Source: Pseudolabrys sp. (lineage in GTDB: Bacteria > Pseudomonadota > Alphaproteobacteria > Rhizobiales > Xanthobacteraceae). From it: DNA of 36,122 bases. Location: positions 1 through 36,122 of the forward strand of contig JAHCKF010000003.1 in NCBI GenBank assembly GCA_026125925.1. The letters are read 5' to 3'. A program made the position numbers and the translations under genes. Positions within the stretch are counted from its first letter, which is position 1, and every line of letters starts with the position of its first letter. Shown here in pieces: positions 1 to 8,659 of this stretch. Below the pieces are notes generated by a model. That model had not been told where the DNA came from, did not search any database, and saw only the letters and a list, made by a program, of their open reading frames with translations.

Positions 1-1137
1 ACCTCGGTGAACTGCTCGGCCAGCGTCGCCAAATTCATCGCCGAGGCCGTCAACCGCTCGGGCCTGCTCGACGGCTATCCGGAGATCGATGGCGTCGTGC
101 CCTTCGTTCATGGCACCGGCTGTGGGATGGCTCCGCGCGGCGAAGGCTACGACGTGCTGCAACGGACGCAATGGGGCTACGCCGCTCATCCCAATCTCGG
201 CGCGGCGCTGATGGTGGGGCTCGGCTGCGAGGCATTCCAGATCGAGCGGATGAAGAGCGAGGGACACCTTGTCGAAGGCGACCACTTCCAGACCATGACC
301 ATCCAGGCGGTCGGCGGCACGCGCAAGACCGTGGCCGAAGGCGTCGAGCGCATCAAGGCGATGCTGCCGGCGGCCGCAAAGGCCAGGCGCGAGACGCGGC
401 CGGCCTCGGAGATCGTGCTGGCGCTGCAATGCGGCGGTTCGGACGGCTATTCAGGCATCACCGCCAATCCGGCGCTCGGCAAGGCGGTCGATCTTCTTGC
501 CAGGCATGGCGGCACCGGTGTGCTCGCCGAAACGCCTGAGATCTATGGCGCCGAACATCTCCTGACGCGACGCGCGCTCAATACCAAGGTCGGCGAGAAG
601 CTGGTCGAGCGCATTCGCTGGTGGGAAGATTATACGACCCGCAATCGCGGCGAGATGAACAACAACCCCTCGCCCGGCAACAAGGCGGGCGGGCTCACCA
701 CGATTCTGGAGAAGTCGCTCGGCGCCGCCGCTAAGGGCGGCTCGAGCACCTTGCGCGCCGTCTATGAATATGCTGAGCCGATCACCGAGCGCGGCTTCGT
801 TTTTATGGATACGCCGGGCTATGATCCGGTCGGCGCCACCGGCCAGGTCGCCGGCGGCTGCAACGTGATGTGCTTTACCACGGGGCGCGGCTCGGCATTC
901 GGCTGCAAGCCGACGCCGTCGATCAAGCTCGCCACCAATCATTATGTCTACGAGACGATGACCGAGGACATGGACATCAACTGCGGCGATGTCCTCGACG
1001 GCGTGTCGCTGGAGCAGAAGGGCCGGGAAATCTTCGACAAGGTGCTCAAGGTCGCCTCCGGCGAGCACAGCAAGTCGGAAAACCTCGGCTATGGCGACCT
1101 CGAATTCGTGCCCTGGCAGATCGGTGCCACCATGTAG
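1..1137 (+). CDS. UxaA-family altronate/galactarate dehydratase, 3' part (5' end outside window)
   Basis: The reading frame is open from base 1 and gives 378 residues before the stop. The family is usually about 500 residues, so roughly the first quarter, including any N-terminal SAF-like domain, lies outside the window. Recognisable blocks of the UxaA/GarD catalytic region are TSVNCSASVAKF at the very start, HGTGCGMA near residue 37, LQCGGSDGYSGITANPALG near 141, NPSPGNKAGGLTTILEKS near 223, and a C-terminal FVPWQIGATM. The family dehydrates sugar acids such as altronate, galactarate or related compounds in the cytoplasm, with a metal cofactor. The exact substrate cannot be told from this fragment. 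The GTG at base 7 lies inside conserved sequence and is not a start. A strong hairpin follows about 60 bases downstream, so this is probably the last gene of its operon. Confidence 0.85.
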   Translation, partial: TSVNCSASVAKFIAEAVNRSGLLDGYPEIDGVVPFVHGTGCGMAPRGEGYDVLQRTQWGYAAHPNLGAALMVGLGCEAFQIERMKSEGHLVEGDHFQTMTIQAVGGTRKTVAEGVERIKAMLPAAAKARRETRPASEIVLALQCGGSDGYSGITANPALGKAVDLLARHGGTGVLAETPEIYGAEHLLTRRALNTKVGEKLVERIRWWEDYTTRNRGEMNNNPSPGNKAGGLTTILEKSLGAAAKGGSSTLRAVYEYAEPITERGFVFMDTPGYDPVGATGQVAGGCNVMCFTTGRGSAFGCKPTPSIKLATNHYVYETMTEDMDINCGDVLDGVSLEQKGREIFDKVLKVASGEHSKSENLGYGDLEFVPWQIGATM

Positions 1138-1194
1138 GCGCGGATTGCAATAACATCGCCTGCGACGAGGCCGCGGACATGGCACATCGCATCA

Positions 1195-1232
1195 GCTAGG
1201 CGGGAGGAGGCTGAAGCCCTCCTCCCGTTAGC
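1195..1232. terminator. Bidirectional hairpin terminator between convergent genes
   Basis: A perfect 10-bp inverted repeat (1201-1210, CGGGAGGAGG, with 1218-1227, CCTCCTCCCG) has a 7-base loop. It is extended outward by GCTA (1195-1198) pairing with TAGC (1229-1232) past a small bulge. It lies between the stop of the rightward dehydratase gene (1137) and the stop of the leftward small gene (1242). There is no clear T-tract on either strand, so intrinsic termination may be incomplete. Confidence 0.65.
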
Positions 1233-1241
1233 CGGCATGGA

Positions 1242-1556
1242 TCAGCGATTGAAATCCGGCTCATAGTTCGGATTGCCGGGCGAAAGAAGATCGAACAGCA
1301 TCTTGCCGTTCGGCATTTTCGCGTTCTTGATCGTGTAGACGCGACCGGCGCTGGCGTAGATCATGCCATTGTACAAGGTGGCATGCTCCATGATCATCTT
1401 GTGCATCTTGGAGCCGGGCGCAACCGAAATCACCATTCCATTGCTGTAAAGTAACATCCCGGGGTTGCCGACCTCGCTCGCATCGGAAGCGAATGCGGCC
1501 CCTCCGAGGCAAACTACAAAAGCACATGCCGTGGCGAGGGTTTTCAACATCGTCAT
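1242..1556 (-). CDS. Small exported protein of unknown function
   Basis: This encodes 104 residues. The N-terminus (MTMLKTLATACAFVVCLGGA) is a typical Sec signal peptide with a probable signal-peptidase I site after AFA (about residue 23), leaving a mature periplasmic or secreted protein of about 80 residues. The mature part has no family I can name. It is rich in methionine (for example KMHKMIMEH near residues 50-58) and in Tyr/Asn, and has no cysteine after the signal peptide. AGGAGAGATA lies just upstream of the start on the minus strand and supports the chosen ATG. It stands alone: the gene to its left converges on it, and the regulator gene upstream ends at 1699. The signal peptide, the RBS and the bounding hairpin make it a likely real gene. 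Function unknown. Confidence 0.7.
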   Translation of the reverse strand: MTMLKTLATACAFVVCLGGAAFASDASEVGNPGMLLYSNGMVISVAPGSKMHKMIMEHATLYNGMIYASAGRVYTIKNAKMPNGKMLFDLLSPGNPNYEPDFNR

Positions 1557-1698
1557 ATTATCTCTCCTGAGGTAGCCGTCAGCGGCGGCTGTTCAATGCC
1601 GCCCGCGAGCCGGGTCGGCTGCCGCGACAATGCAGAGCGACGCCCTGCAACCCAAGTTAGGAGATGTGAGCTTTTGCGAGAGAGCATGTGAGCGTTGC

Positions 1699-4551
1699 TT
1701 ACGCGGACAATCCGTCGAGGATTCTGCGCGCGGTCTTAAGGTTGCCGGTGTTGAATCCTTCGCTGAAGCGCTCCAAGACCGGCGCCAAGACCTCTAGCGC
1801 GTCTGCATTCTGCTTTGAACGCAAGAGAGCCAGCCCGATGCTGCTCCGCAACTCCCAGCCAAGGGAGGACTGTTCGCGAGCCAGCGCGATCGAACGGGAA
1901 AAATACGCCTCGGCTTCGTAGGCCGCGCCGTCGCGCGATGCGAGGATCTCGGCCTTGATGCGAAGCAACTCCGGCATATGGTACATGTCGCCGCCGCGCT
2001 CGACCTGCAAGACCGCCGCATCAATTTTGGAAAGCGCATCGTCTTGTTTGCCCATCGCGGCCAACCCTTCGGCCAGCGTCTCATTGAAGGTCGTATTCAG
2101 CAACGCATAGCGCGCTGTATCCAAGGACTGCATCGCTGTGGTGATGAGTCCTATACCTTTATCGGCTTGATTGCGCTTGATCAGAAGCTGGCCCCGAACG
2201 CCCTGTCCAACCGCAAGGTAGGGCTTCAAAGAATGCTTGTCGGCGTGCGCGATGAATTGTTCTATGTAATCTTCCGTACTATCGAAGTCCTCGCTCCACA
2301 GCGACACTGAAACAGCCCAGATCAGGGCAATGCAGAGCGAAACGGGATGATCGAGGCTCTCAGCTTCCTCGACCGTCGAGCGCGCGAGGTTCTGTGCCTG
2401 ATCGGCGAAACCCTGGAGCCAGAGGGTCCTAGCCAGTGCGATGCGAGCTCGATTTTCGTGATAGAAGCCGAAGTGATTATCGTAGATTTGGTCCGACACG
2501 CTCGGCAAAGCCAGCGCCGCTTCGAGATGCGTTCTGGCGGCCGCCTGATCGCCCACCAAATGGTGTCCGATCCCGACAAGAGATCGAGCTGCAGACACAG
2601 CGGCCGGGTCGCGGATTTCCCTCGCGACACCTTCACTGCGGAGAGCGAAGGAAAGCGCGCCGCGGTAATCGCCAATCCTCTCATGAAAAATGTGGAGGCA
2701 GCCGAGCAACCGCAACTGACGGACAGGATTATCCAGGGCCTCGGCAAGCTCCAAGGATCGCATATAGGCCGCTCGAACCGTCTCGCTATTGCCTCTCGTG
2801 AACATCCCGGACACGCCGGCGAGCGTCAGGGCGCTCATCTCCAGCTGCGTGCCGAGTGTCGTGTCGTCGAGCAGTGCAATCGCTCGTTCGGCCGACGCAA
2901 AAGCGTCCGTCAATAGTGACATGTTATAGAACGTTCGGCCGGCCGATATCGCCAGCTCGATGGCGAGACGCGGATCTTTTCCATTCTCGAACGACCACTC
3001 CAGCGCGCTGCGTATGTTGCCTAGGTGAGGTGCGTATATCGGATATCCACGCTGGCCCACGGTACGGCGGCGCTTGAATTCCAGTTGATCGAGGAGGTCG
3101 CGAAAATAGACAGCATGACGTCGAGCAACGCTATCTACCTCCTTGCTCTCGATCAGCTTTCCCAACGCATAGCTACGCGTCGTATCGAGCAACCGATAGA
3201 ACGTCGGGGCGTCGCCGGCACTGGTCGCAACCAGCGACTTCTTGACCAAGCCGGCGATGGACGACACCGTCTCGCCGGCATCAAGATCGTCACCGCATGC
3301 GACAGCCAAGTAACCTTCCAAGGTGAACATGCCAACGAAAATGGCGATGCGGCGGAGAACCTTCTTCTCGACTTCACTTAGAAGTTCGTGGCTCCAATCG
3401 AGCATGGCCGTGAGCGTCTGATGGCGCGGGACGGCAGTCCTGCGCCCCTGCCCCGGCAGATCGAACCGCTCGCCCAGCAGAGCCGCAGTCTGGTCGAGAC
3501 CGTAAGCCTCCACGTTGCCAGCCGCCAGCTCGATGGCGAGTGCTATGCCGTCGAGTTTGCGGCAAATTTCAGCGACGACAGCTGCGTTGGCATCATTTAG
3601 TTGGAAGGGATGACCGCTGGCGGCGACCCGTTCGACGAAGAGCTGTGTCGCCGGAAATTGCAGCGAAGCGGCTGCCGTCAAGCCCGGTTCATCGAGCGGC
3701 CAAGCGAGGGGCTCAATGCGATAGACTTGCTCGCCCTCCGCCCGTAGCGGCTCCCGGCTGGTCGCAAGAATGCTAACATCCGGACACTCGTGACAAATCC
3801 GTTCGGCAAGCGCCGCGGTCCACTCTATTAGGTGCTCGCAACTGTCGAATACGAGCAGCATTCGCTTATCGTGCAGGAAGTGAACAAGGGTGCCAATAGT
3901 GTCTTCATTCTGGACGAGCAGGCCGAAGGACGAGGCGATCGCACTGGCCGCAAGCTGCGCATTGGTCAATGGACTGAGGTCGAAGAAGCGCACCGCGCCG
4001 CGAAAGTTCGCCAGCATGTCATGCGCGATCGCCACAGCGACGGTCGTCTTGCCAATTCCTCCCGGGCCGACAACAGATACGAAACGGTTGCCTTTAAGAC
4101 GCGAGGTGATCTCAGTAATAGCGCTGTCGCGGCCGACCATACGCTTAAGACGCAGCGGCAAGCGGCTGCTTTCAGTGGAGACGATTTCCTGCACGGCCGC
4201 CGAGCCGGTGGCCGAAACATGCGCGACGAAGCAATATCCGCGACCGGAAACGGTCGTGATGTAGCGTTCCCCGGACTGCGTTTCGCCGAGTGCCTTCCGT
4301 AGCGCGGTCATCTGAAAGCGCAAATTGCTCTCATCGACCGTCAGATCAGGCCAAACGCGCGCCATCAGGTCACGCTTGGTGATGACCTCGCCGGGGTTGG
4401 TCGTCAGAGCGATCAGGATATCGAGTGCCCGGCCGCCAAGCTGCACTGGCGACCCGCCACATTCCAGCAGACGCTTATCGGCGTGCAGGACGAAAGGGCC
4501 GAACGCGACCGGCTCACCTGTCCGATGGCTCTTTTCATCCGCCATGCGCAT
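1699..4551 (-). CDS. Winged-helix / STAND-ATPase / TPR-type transcriptional regulator
   Basis: This is a 950-residue one-component regulator of the COG3903 type. Residues about 15-110 form an OmpR/PhoB-type winged helix: FGPFVLHADKRLLE, then LGGRALDILIAL and the recognition-helix region SNLRFQMTALRKALGE, ending in GRGYCFVA. An NB-ARC/AAA-like ATPase follows, with Walker A VVGPGGIGKTT near residue 168 and Walker B-like MLLVFDSCEH near 230. From about residue 500 to the end it is alpha-helical, with alanine/leucine spacing typical of degenerate TPR repeats. Such proteins sense a ligand or partner through the C-terminal part and use nucleotide binding to switch DNA binding. It is divergent from the dipZ-ohr-P460 run, with 282 bases between the starts, so it is the obvious candidate regulator of that run. 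An alternative start lies two codons downstream (4545). Inducer unknown. Confidence 0.85.
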   Translation of the reverse strand: MRMADEKSHRTGEPVAFGPFVLHADKRLLECGGSPVQLGGRALDILIALTTNPGEVITKRDLMARVWPDLTVDESNLRFQMTALRKALGETQSGERYITTVSGRGYCFVAHVSATGSAAVQEIVSTESSRLPLRLKRMVGRDSAITEITSRLKGNRFVSVVGPGGIGKTTVAVAIAHDMLANFRGAVRFFDLSPLTNAQLAASAIASSFGLLVQNEDTIGTLVHFLHDKRMLLVFDSCEHLIEWTAALAERICHECPDVSILATSREPLRAEGEQVYRIEPLAWPLDEPGLTAAASLQFPATQLFVERVAASGHPFQLNDANAAVVAEICRKLDGIALAIELAAGNVEAYGLDQTAALLGERFDLPGQGRRTAVPRHQTLTAMLDWSHELLSEVEKKVLRRIAIFVGMFTLEGYLAVACGDDLDAGETVSSIAGLVKKSLVATSAGDAPTFYRLLDTTRSYALGKLIESKEVDSVARRHAVYFRDLLDQLEFKRRRTVGQRGYPIYAPHLGNIRSALEWSFENGKDPRLAIELAISAGRTFYNMSLLTDAFASAERAIALLDDTTLGTQLEMSALTLAGVSGMFTRGNSETVRAAYMRSLELAEALDNPVRQLRLLGCLHIFHERIGDYRGALSFALRSEGVAREIRDPAAVSAARSLVGIGHHLVGDQAAARTHLEAALALPSVSDQIYDNHFGFYHENRARIALARTLWLQGFADQAQNLARSTVEEAESLDHPVSLCIALIWAVSVSLWSEDFDSTEDYIEQFIAHADKHSLKPYLAVGQGVRGQLLIKRNQADKGIGLITTAMQSLDTARYALLNTTFNETLAEGLAAMGKQDDALSKIDAAVLQVERGGDMYHMPELLRIKAEILASRDGAAYEAEAYFSRSIALAREQSSLGWELRSSIGLALLRSKQNADALEVLAPVLERFSEGFNTGNLKTARRILDGLSA

Positions 4552-4833
4552 CGCGCCGCTTCGCTTTTTGCCAGGCCGAACGACCGAAAATTAGCCACGA
4601 AAACCCGCGTTTCCGAGGGCCTTTGTGCGGCACGCTGTTGCCACACGTGGATGCGGGTTGCAACTCGCCCCACGCGAAGCGCTGGTGGAACTCTATCGTT
4701 GGGCGACCCGCCTCACGATTTCAAACAAAACCTCGCGACGCCTCATTGGCCTCCCCTCGTCGGGCGGACCTAGCGTCTTCGGCACGAGAACGAGGCAGTC
4801 AGATTCTGGCCGCCTCATGCCGAGGAAATCGCG
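4552..4833. promoter_or_regulatory. Divergent promoter region between the regulator and dipZ-like genes
   Basis: These 282 bases separate two outward-facing starts, so promoters for both directions must lie here or be shared. I see no convincing -35/-10 pair and no long inverted repeat. The only small symmetry is a 5-bp GTTGC/GCAAC pair near 4638-4664 around a CCACACGTGG core. The RBS for the rightward gene is GAGGAAAT just before the ATG at 4834. Confidence 0.4.
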
Positions 4834-6555
4834 ATGACTCTCTTGATCGTTGTCTATTTGGGCGGAGTTCTGACGATCCTCAGCCCGTGCATCCTGCCGG
4901 TGCTACCATTCGTTTTCGCCCAAGCCGAGCGGCCAGCGCCAAACCGGGCTGTACCGATGCTTGCCGGCATGGCCGCAAGCTTCGCGATCGTCGGTTCACT
5001 CGCCGCTGTTGGCGGCTATTGGGCGGCACAAGCGAACACGATCGGTCGATACCTTGCACTTGCCCTGCTCGGCCTCTCTGGTCTGGCGCTGCTCCTGCCA
5101 AACCTCGCCAACGTCTTGGCGGCTCCTTTTGTGAAGGCCGGGCTGTCGCTGGCGAAGTACGCCGGTGAGCATACTATCATCTCAAGGTCGGGAGGTTCGG
5201 TGCTGTATGGCGTCGCCACCGGCCTTGTCTGGGCGCCCTGCGCCGGACCCATTCTTGGATTGATCCTGTCGGGCGCCGCCCTGCATGGCGTTAGCTTCGA
5301 AACCACCTTGCTGCTGTTGGCCTATGCGGCCGGCGCCGTGACATCGCTGGCCGGAGCCTTGTACCTTGGCAGGCTCGGCCTGGCTCGGCTCAATGCATCC
5401 ACGGCCGTCCTTGAGTGGTTGCGCCGCGGCCTCGGCGTGACCGTTCTCGTTGCCGTCGCTGCGATCGCCTTCGGCGTAGACACCCAGGTCCTTACGCGCC
5501 TTTCCAGCGCTAACACCAACAGTCTGGAGCAGGCGCTGATCGACGCGGCCGCCGCGACAGACGACGGCGTCGCCAACGCCGCCGTGCCGACGCTCAACTC
5601 AGCGCTCCTCGCCTCCCTAGGTGCCAACGGGCAATGGCTGAATTCGCCTCCCCTCACAAGAGACGCGCTACGCGGCCACATCGTCCTGGTGACCTTCTGG
5701 ACCTACTCCTGCATCAACTGCATTCGCACCGTCCCTTACGTCAACGCCTGGACGACGAAGTACCGTGACCGCGGTCTCGTCGTCATCGGCGTGCACACGC
5801 CAGAGTTCGCCTTCGAGAAGCGTCTCGACAACGTCGGCAAAGCAATTGCCAACCTTGGGGTCGACTACCCAGTCGCCATCGATAGCGACTTCAGGATCTG
5901 GCGCGATTTTGGCAATCAGTACTGGCCCGCCTTCTACCTGATCGACGCCGAGGGACGCGTCCGTCACAGGCACTTCGGTGAAGGCGACTACGCCGGAACG
6001 GAGAATGCCATCAAGGCGCTGCTCGCCGAAGCCGGTCGCTCCACCGACGACGATGCGACAGTGGCGCCGCACACCGTGGGGGCCGAGGCCGCGCCCGACC
6101 TGGCCAACCTCCACTCTCCGGAGAGCTACATCGGATACGGAAAAGCCGCGAACCTCGCTTCTCCGCAGCGCATGGCTAAAGATTTATCTCACGAATATTC
6201 CTTCGGCACTCTGGGCGCCAATCAGTGGGCGCTTGCCGGCCGCTGGACGGTCGGTGCTGAACGCGCGGTGCTCGACCAAGCCGGCGGCGGCATCGTTTAC
6301 CGCTTCCGCGCCCGCGATCTGCACCTCGTACTCGGCGCCGCTCCTTCAGGCAAACCTATCGCGTTCAAGGTGACGATCGATGGCGAACCGCCGGGCGACA
6401 GCCACGGAACGGATATCGACGCGGCTGGCCAGGGCACCATCACCGAGACGCGACTTTATCAACTCGTTCGCCAGGCGGGCCCGGTGAGAGAGCGCAGATT
6501 CGAGATCCGCTTCACTGAGCCCGGCGTCGAAGCCTTCGTTTTCACCTTCGGGTGA
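4834..6555 (+). CDS. DipZ-like protein: CcdA membrane domain fused to thioredoxin-like and C-terminal beta domains
   Basis: This is a 573-residue, three-part protein. Residues 1-215 form a CcdA/DsbD-type membrane domain with about six hydrophobic helices and the two expected reactive cysteines, C19 (LSPCILPVLP) and C136 (WAPCAGPILG). Residues about 265-400 form an extracytoplasmic TlpA/AhpC-like thioredoxin fold with a CxxC centre (C293 and C296 in FWTYSCINCIRTVPY). The last 150 residues (from about DLSHEYSFGTLGANQWALAG) match the extra C-terminal domain of mycobacterial DipZ. The protein should pass electrons from cytoplasmic thioredoxin across the membrane to periplasmic partners. It is first in a run that also encodes a peroxiredoxin-like Ohr and an exported c-type cytochrome, which fits a role in envelope thiol redox control or cytochrome maturation. 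A GAGGAAAT RBS supports the start. Confidence 0.88.
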   Translation: MTLLIVVYLGGVLTILSPCILPVLPFVFAQAERPAPNRAVPMLAGMAASFAIVGSLAAVGGYWAAQANTIGRYLALALLGLSGLALLLPNLANVLAAPFVKAGLSLAKYAGEHTIISRSGGSVLYGVATGLVWAPCAGPILGLILSGAALHGVSFETTLLLLAYAAGAVTSLAGALYLGRLGLARLNASTAVLEWLRRGLGVTVLVAVAAIAFGVDTQVLTRLSSANTNSLEQALIDAAAATDDGVANAAVPTLNSALLASLGANGQWLNSPPLTRDALRGHIVLVTFWTYSCINCIRTVPYVNAWTTKYRDRGLVVIGVHTPEFAFEKRLDNVGKAIANLGVDYPVAIDSDFRIWRDFGNQYWPAFYLIDAEGRVRHRHFGEGDYAGTENAIKALLAEAGRSTDDDATVAPHTVGAEAAPDLANLHSPESYIGYGKAANLASPQRMAKDLSHEYSFGTLGANQWALAGRWTVGAERAVLDQAGGGIVYRFRARDLHLVLGAAPSGKPIAFKVTIDGEPPGDSHGTDIDAAGQGTITETRLYQLVRQAGPVRERRFEIRFTEPGVEAFVFTFG

Positions 6556-6610
6556 TCGACTGCGAAGGAATTGAGCCCCTCGTGTCACTTCGGACAACAA
6601 AGGAAGAGAA

Positions 6611-7027
6611 ATGAACCAGATCGAAAAAGTTCTCTACACTGCCGTCACCTACACCACCGGCGGCCGCAACGGCGCCTCGCGCAGTTCTGATAGCCGCCTC
6701 GATATCAAGCTGTCTCCGCCCGGCAATTCCGGCAGCGGCACAAATCCGGAGCAGCTCTTCGCGGCCGGATGGTCGGCCTGTTTCATCGGCGCCATGGCAA
6801 TCGAAGCCCGCCGGCAGCAGATCGCCCTGCCCGATGGCACCGCGATCGATGCGGAAATCGACCTCGGCATGACTGGCGACGCGTACCTGCTGCAAGCGCG
6901 TCTGAACGTCAGCCTACCCGGCCTAGAGCGGCACGTCGCCCACACCTTGATCGAGGCGGCGCATCGGACGTGCCCGTACTCCAAGGCAACGAACGGCAAC
7001 ATCAACGTCGAAATCAACCTGGTTTAG
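6611..7027 (+). CDS. Ohr/OsmC-family organic hydroperoxide resistance protein
   Basis: This has 138 residues, the usual length for Ohr. The two catalytic cysteines are present in their family contexts: C57 in AAGWSACFIGA and C121 in HRTCPYSKAT. The N-terminal YTTGGRNGAS segment matches the Ohr start and contains the conserved Arg (R19). Ohr reduces organic and fatty-acid hydroperoxides to alcohols in the cytoplasm, using a reactive Cys recycled by lipoylated proteins or other dithiols. The gene follows dipZ by 55 bases with an AGGAAGAG RBS, and the next gene starts 10 bases after its stop, so it is cotranscribed. No OhrR-type MarR regulator is nearby. Control probably comes from the divergent winged-helix/ATPase regulator. 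Confidence 0.92.
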   Translation: MNQIEKVLYTAVTYTTGGRNGASRSSDSRLDIKLSPPGNSGSGTNPEQLFAAGWSACFIGAMAIEARRQQIALPDGTAIDAEIDLGMTGDAYLLQARLNVSLPGLERHVAHTLIEAAHRTCPYSKATNGNINVEINLV

Positions 7028-7037
7028 GAGACAGCTC

Positions 7038-8075
7038 ATGCATGACCAAATCGATCTTTTCCGCCGCCGCATTCTCGGCGCCACGGCGCTCGGCCTCGCC
7101 GCCAGCCAGATCAACTTAGCCGCGGCAAGCGCCGCCGAACCGCCAAAGCCTGCCGTCCTTCCGTCGAGCGCGCATACGACGTTCCGATCGCTCAAGACGA
7201 TCGATGCCGGTCCGCTTCGGGTCGGCTACGCCGAAGACGGTCCCGCCAACGGTCCTGTCGTCGTTCTGCTCCATGGCTGGCCATACGACATTCACAGCTT
7301 CGTCGATGTCGCGCCGTTGCTCGCATCCGCCGGCTACCGAGTCTTCGTCCCCTATTTGCGCGGCTATGGCACGACGCGTTTCCTGTCGGAGACGACCATG
7401 CGCAACGGCCAGCAAGCCGCGCTCGGCGTCGATGTCATCACGCTGATGGATGCGCTCAAGATCGAGCGGGCAACCGTCGCCGGTTACGATTGGGGCGCGC
7501 GTACCGCCAACATCGTTGCCGCGCTCTGGCCCGAACGCGTCAAAGCGATGGTCTCAGTCAGCGGCTACCTCATCGGCAGCCAGAAAGCCAACGAGGCGCC
7601 GTTACCGCCGAAGGCCGAACTGCAATGGTGGTATCAGTTCTATTTCGCCACCGAACGCGGCCGCGCCGGCTACGATAAATATCGCGACGATTTTGCAAAA
7701 CTCATCTGGCAACTCGCTTCGCCGAAGTGGGCGTTCGACGACGCCACCTTCGCGCGCTCGGCGGCGGCTTTCGCCAATCCGGATCACGTAGCGATCAGCA
7801 TCCATAATTATCGCTGGCGTCTCGGTCTCGCCGACGGCGAGGAGCAGTATGACGGACTGGAGAAGAAACTCGCTGCGGCGCCGGTGATCACGGTTCCCAC
7901 CATCACAATGGAAGGCGACGCCAATGGGGCGCCGCATCCCGATCCGAGCACGTATGCCAAGAAGTTCTCCGGCAAGTATGCGCATCGGCTGATCAAGGGC
8001 GGTGTCGGCCACAACCTTCCGCAGGAAGCGCCGCACGACTTCGCCCAGGCGGTCATCGATGCCGAACACCTCTAG
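7038..8075 (+). CDS. Tat-exported alpha/beta hydrolase, epoxide-hydrolase-like
   Basis: This has 345 residues. The N-terminus carries a twin-arginine-like signal (FRRRILGATALGLAA) with a probable cleavage site in the alanine-rich stretch near residues 28-33. The alpha/beta-hydrolase core follows: an HGWP oxyanion-hole motif at residues 79-82 and an aspartate nucleophile D151 in AGYDWGARTAN. Asp in this position is typical of epoxide hydrolases and haloalkane dehalogenases rather than esterases. The likely catalytic His is in the C-terminal GGVGHNLPQEAP motif. It should open epoxides or displace a halide in the periplasm, but the substrate is unknown. It is tightly coupled to ohr (10-base gap, AGGAG RBS), which suggests detoxification of oxidised lipids or reactive electrophiles. 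Confidence 0.85.
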   Translation: MHDQIDLFRRRILGATALGLAASQINLAAASAAEPPKPAVLPSSAHTTFRSLKTIDAGPLRVGYAEDGPANGPVVVLLHGWPYDIHSFVDVAPLLASAGYRVFVPYLRGYGTTRFLSETTMRNGQQAALGVDVITLMDALKIERATVAGYDWGARTANIVAALWPERVKAMVSVSGYLIGSQKANEAPLPPKAELQWWYQFYFATERGRAGYDKYRDDFAKLIWQLASPKWAFDDATFARSAAAFANPDHVAISIHNYRWRLGLADGEEQYDGLEKKLAAAPVITVPTITMEGDANGAPHPDPSTYAKKFSGKYAHRLIKGGVGHNLPQEAPHDFAQAVIDAEHL

Positions 8076-8093
8076 CAACACAGCGGCAGGGGC

Positions 8094-8600
8094 ATGAAGA
8101 CTTCAGCCCTCGCCCTGTCGGGCGCCGCCATCGCCACGCTCCCCCTCCTGGTGATGGCGGCGACTGCCGACGGCCCACCGCCCGCGGCATCGCCCATTTA
8201 CGGCGTTACGCTTCCGCAAAGCTACCGGCAATGGGAGTTCGTGGCTCCAGCTCTGGAAGCCGACCCGCTCAATGAATTGCGCGCGGTACTCGGCAATCCG
8301 ATCGCCATCAATGCCTACCGCGAAGGCACCCTTCCGTTTCCGGACGGCGCGGTGTGGGCCAAGCTCGCCTGGAAGCACGTCCAGTCGCCCGAGTTCGCAC
8401 CCGCCTCCGTACCGGGCACCCCGACCACAGTGCAGATCATGGTCAAGGACTCCAGGAAGTACGCAGCAACGGGCGGCTGGGGCTTCGGCCGCTTCGTCAA
8501 CGGCAAACCCGTCGACAAAGCCCAGCACGAAACGTGCTGGGCCTGCCACGAAGCCAACGTCAAGAACCACGACTTCGTATTCACACGATGGGCGCCGTGA
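8094..8600 (+). CDS. Cytochrome P460-family exported c-type haem protein
   Basis: This has 168 residues. An N-terminal signal peptide (about residues 1-26, KTSALALSGAAIATLPLLV) is followed by a cytochrome P460-type domain. The single haem-attachment motif CWACH lies at residues 148-152 near the C-terminus. The preceding INAYREGTLPFPDGAVWAK and KYAATGGWGFGRF segments resemble the P460 fold. P460 cytochromes carry an unusual lysine-crosslinked c-haem; characterised members oxidise hydroxylamine or bind NO, while many homologues are uncharacterised. Export is needed for haem attachment. It starts 19 bases after the upstream hydrolase gene with a weak RBS (GCAGGGG very close to the ATG). Its place next to a DipZ-like thiol carrier and Ohr suggests a redox or nitrosative-stress role, which is inference. 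Confidence 0.85.
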   Translation: MKTSALALSGAAIATLPLLVMAATADGPPPAASPIYGVTLPQSYRQWEFVAPALEADPLNELRAVLGNPIAINAYREGTLPFPDGAVWAKLAWKHVQSPEFAPASVPGTPTTVQIMVKDSRKYAATGGWGFGRFVNGKPVDKAQHETCWACHEANVKNHDFVFTRWAP

Positions 8601-8659
8601 AGGACGAACCCCATCAATCAGAGATTCAAACGATCCACACTCAAAAAGGAGACAATGAC

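Noticed and set aside
8354..8659. Upstream extension of the alpha/beta hydrolase frame (open from 8354)
   Set aside because: It overlaps the P460 gene in another frame, has no domain, and the internal ATG at 8660 has an AAAAGGAG RBS followed by a signal peptide.
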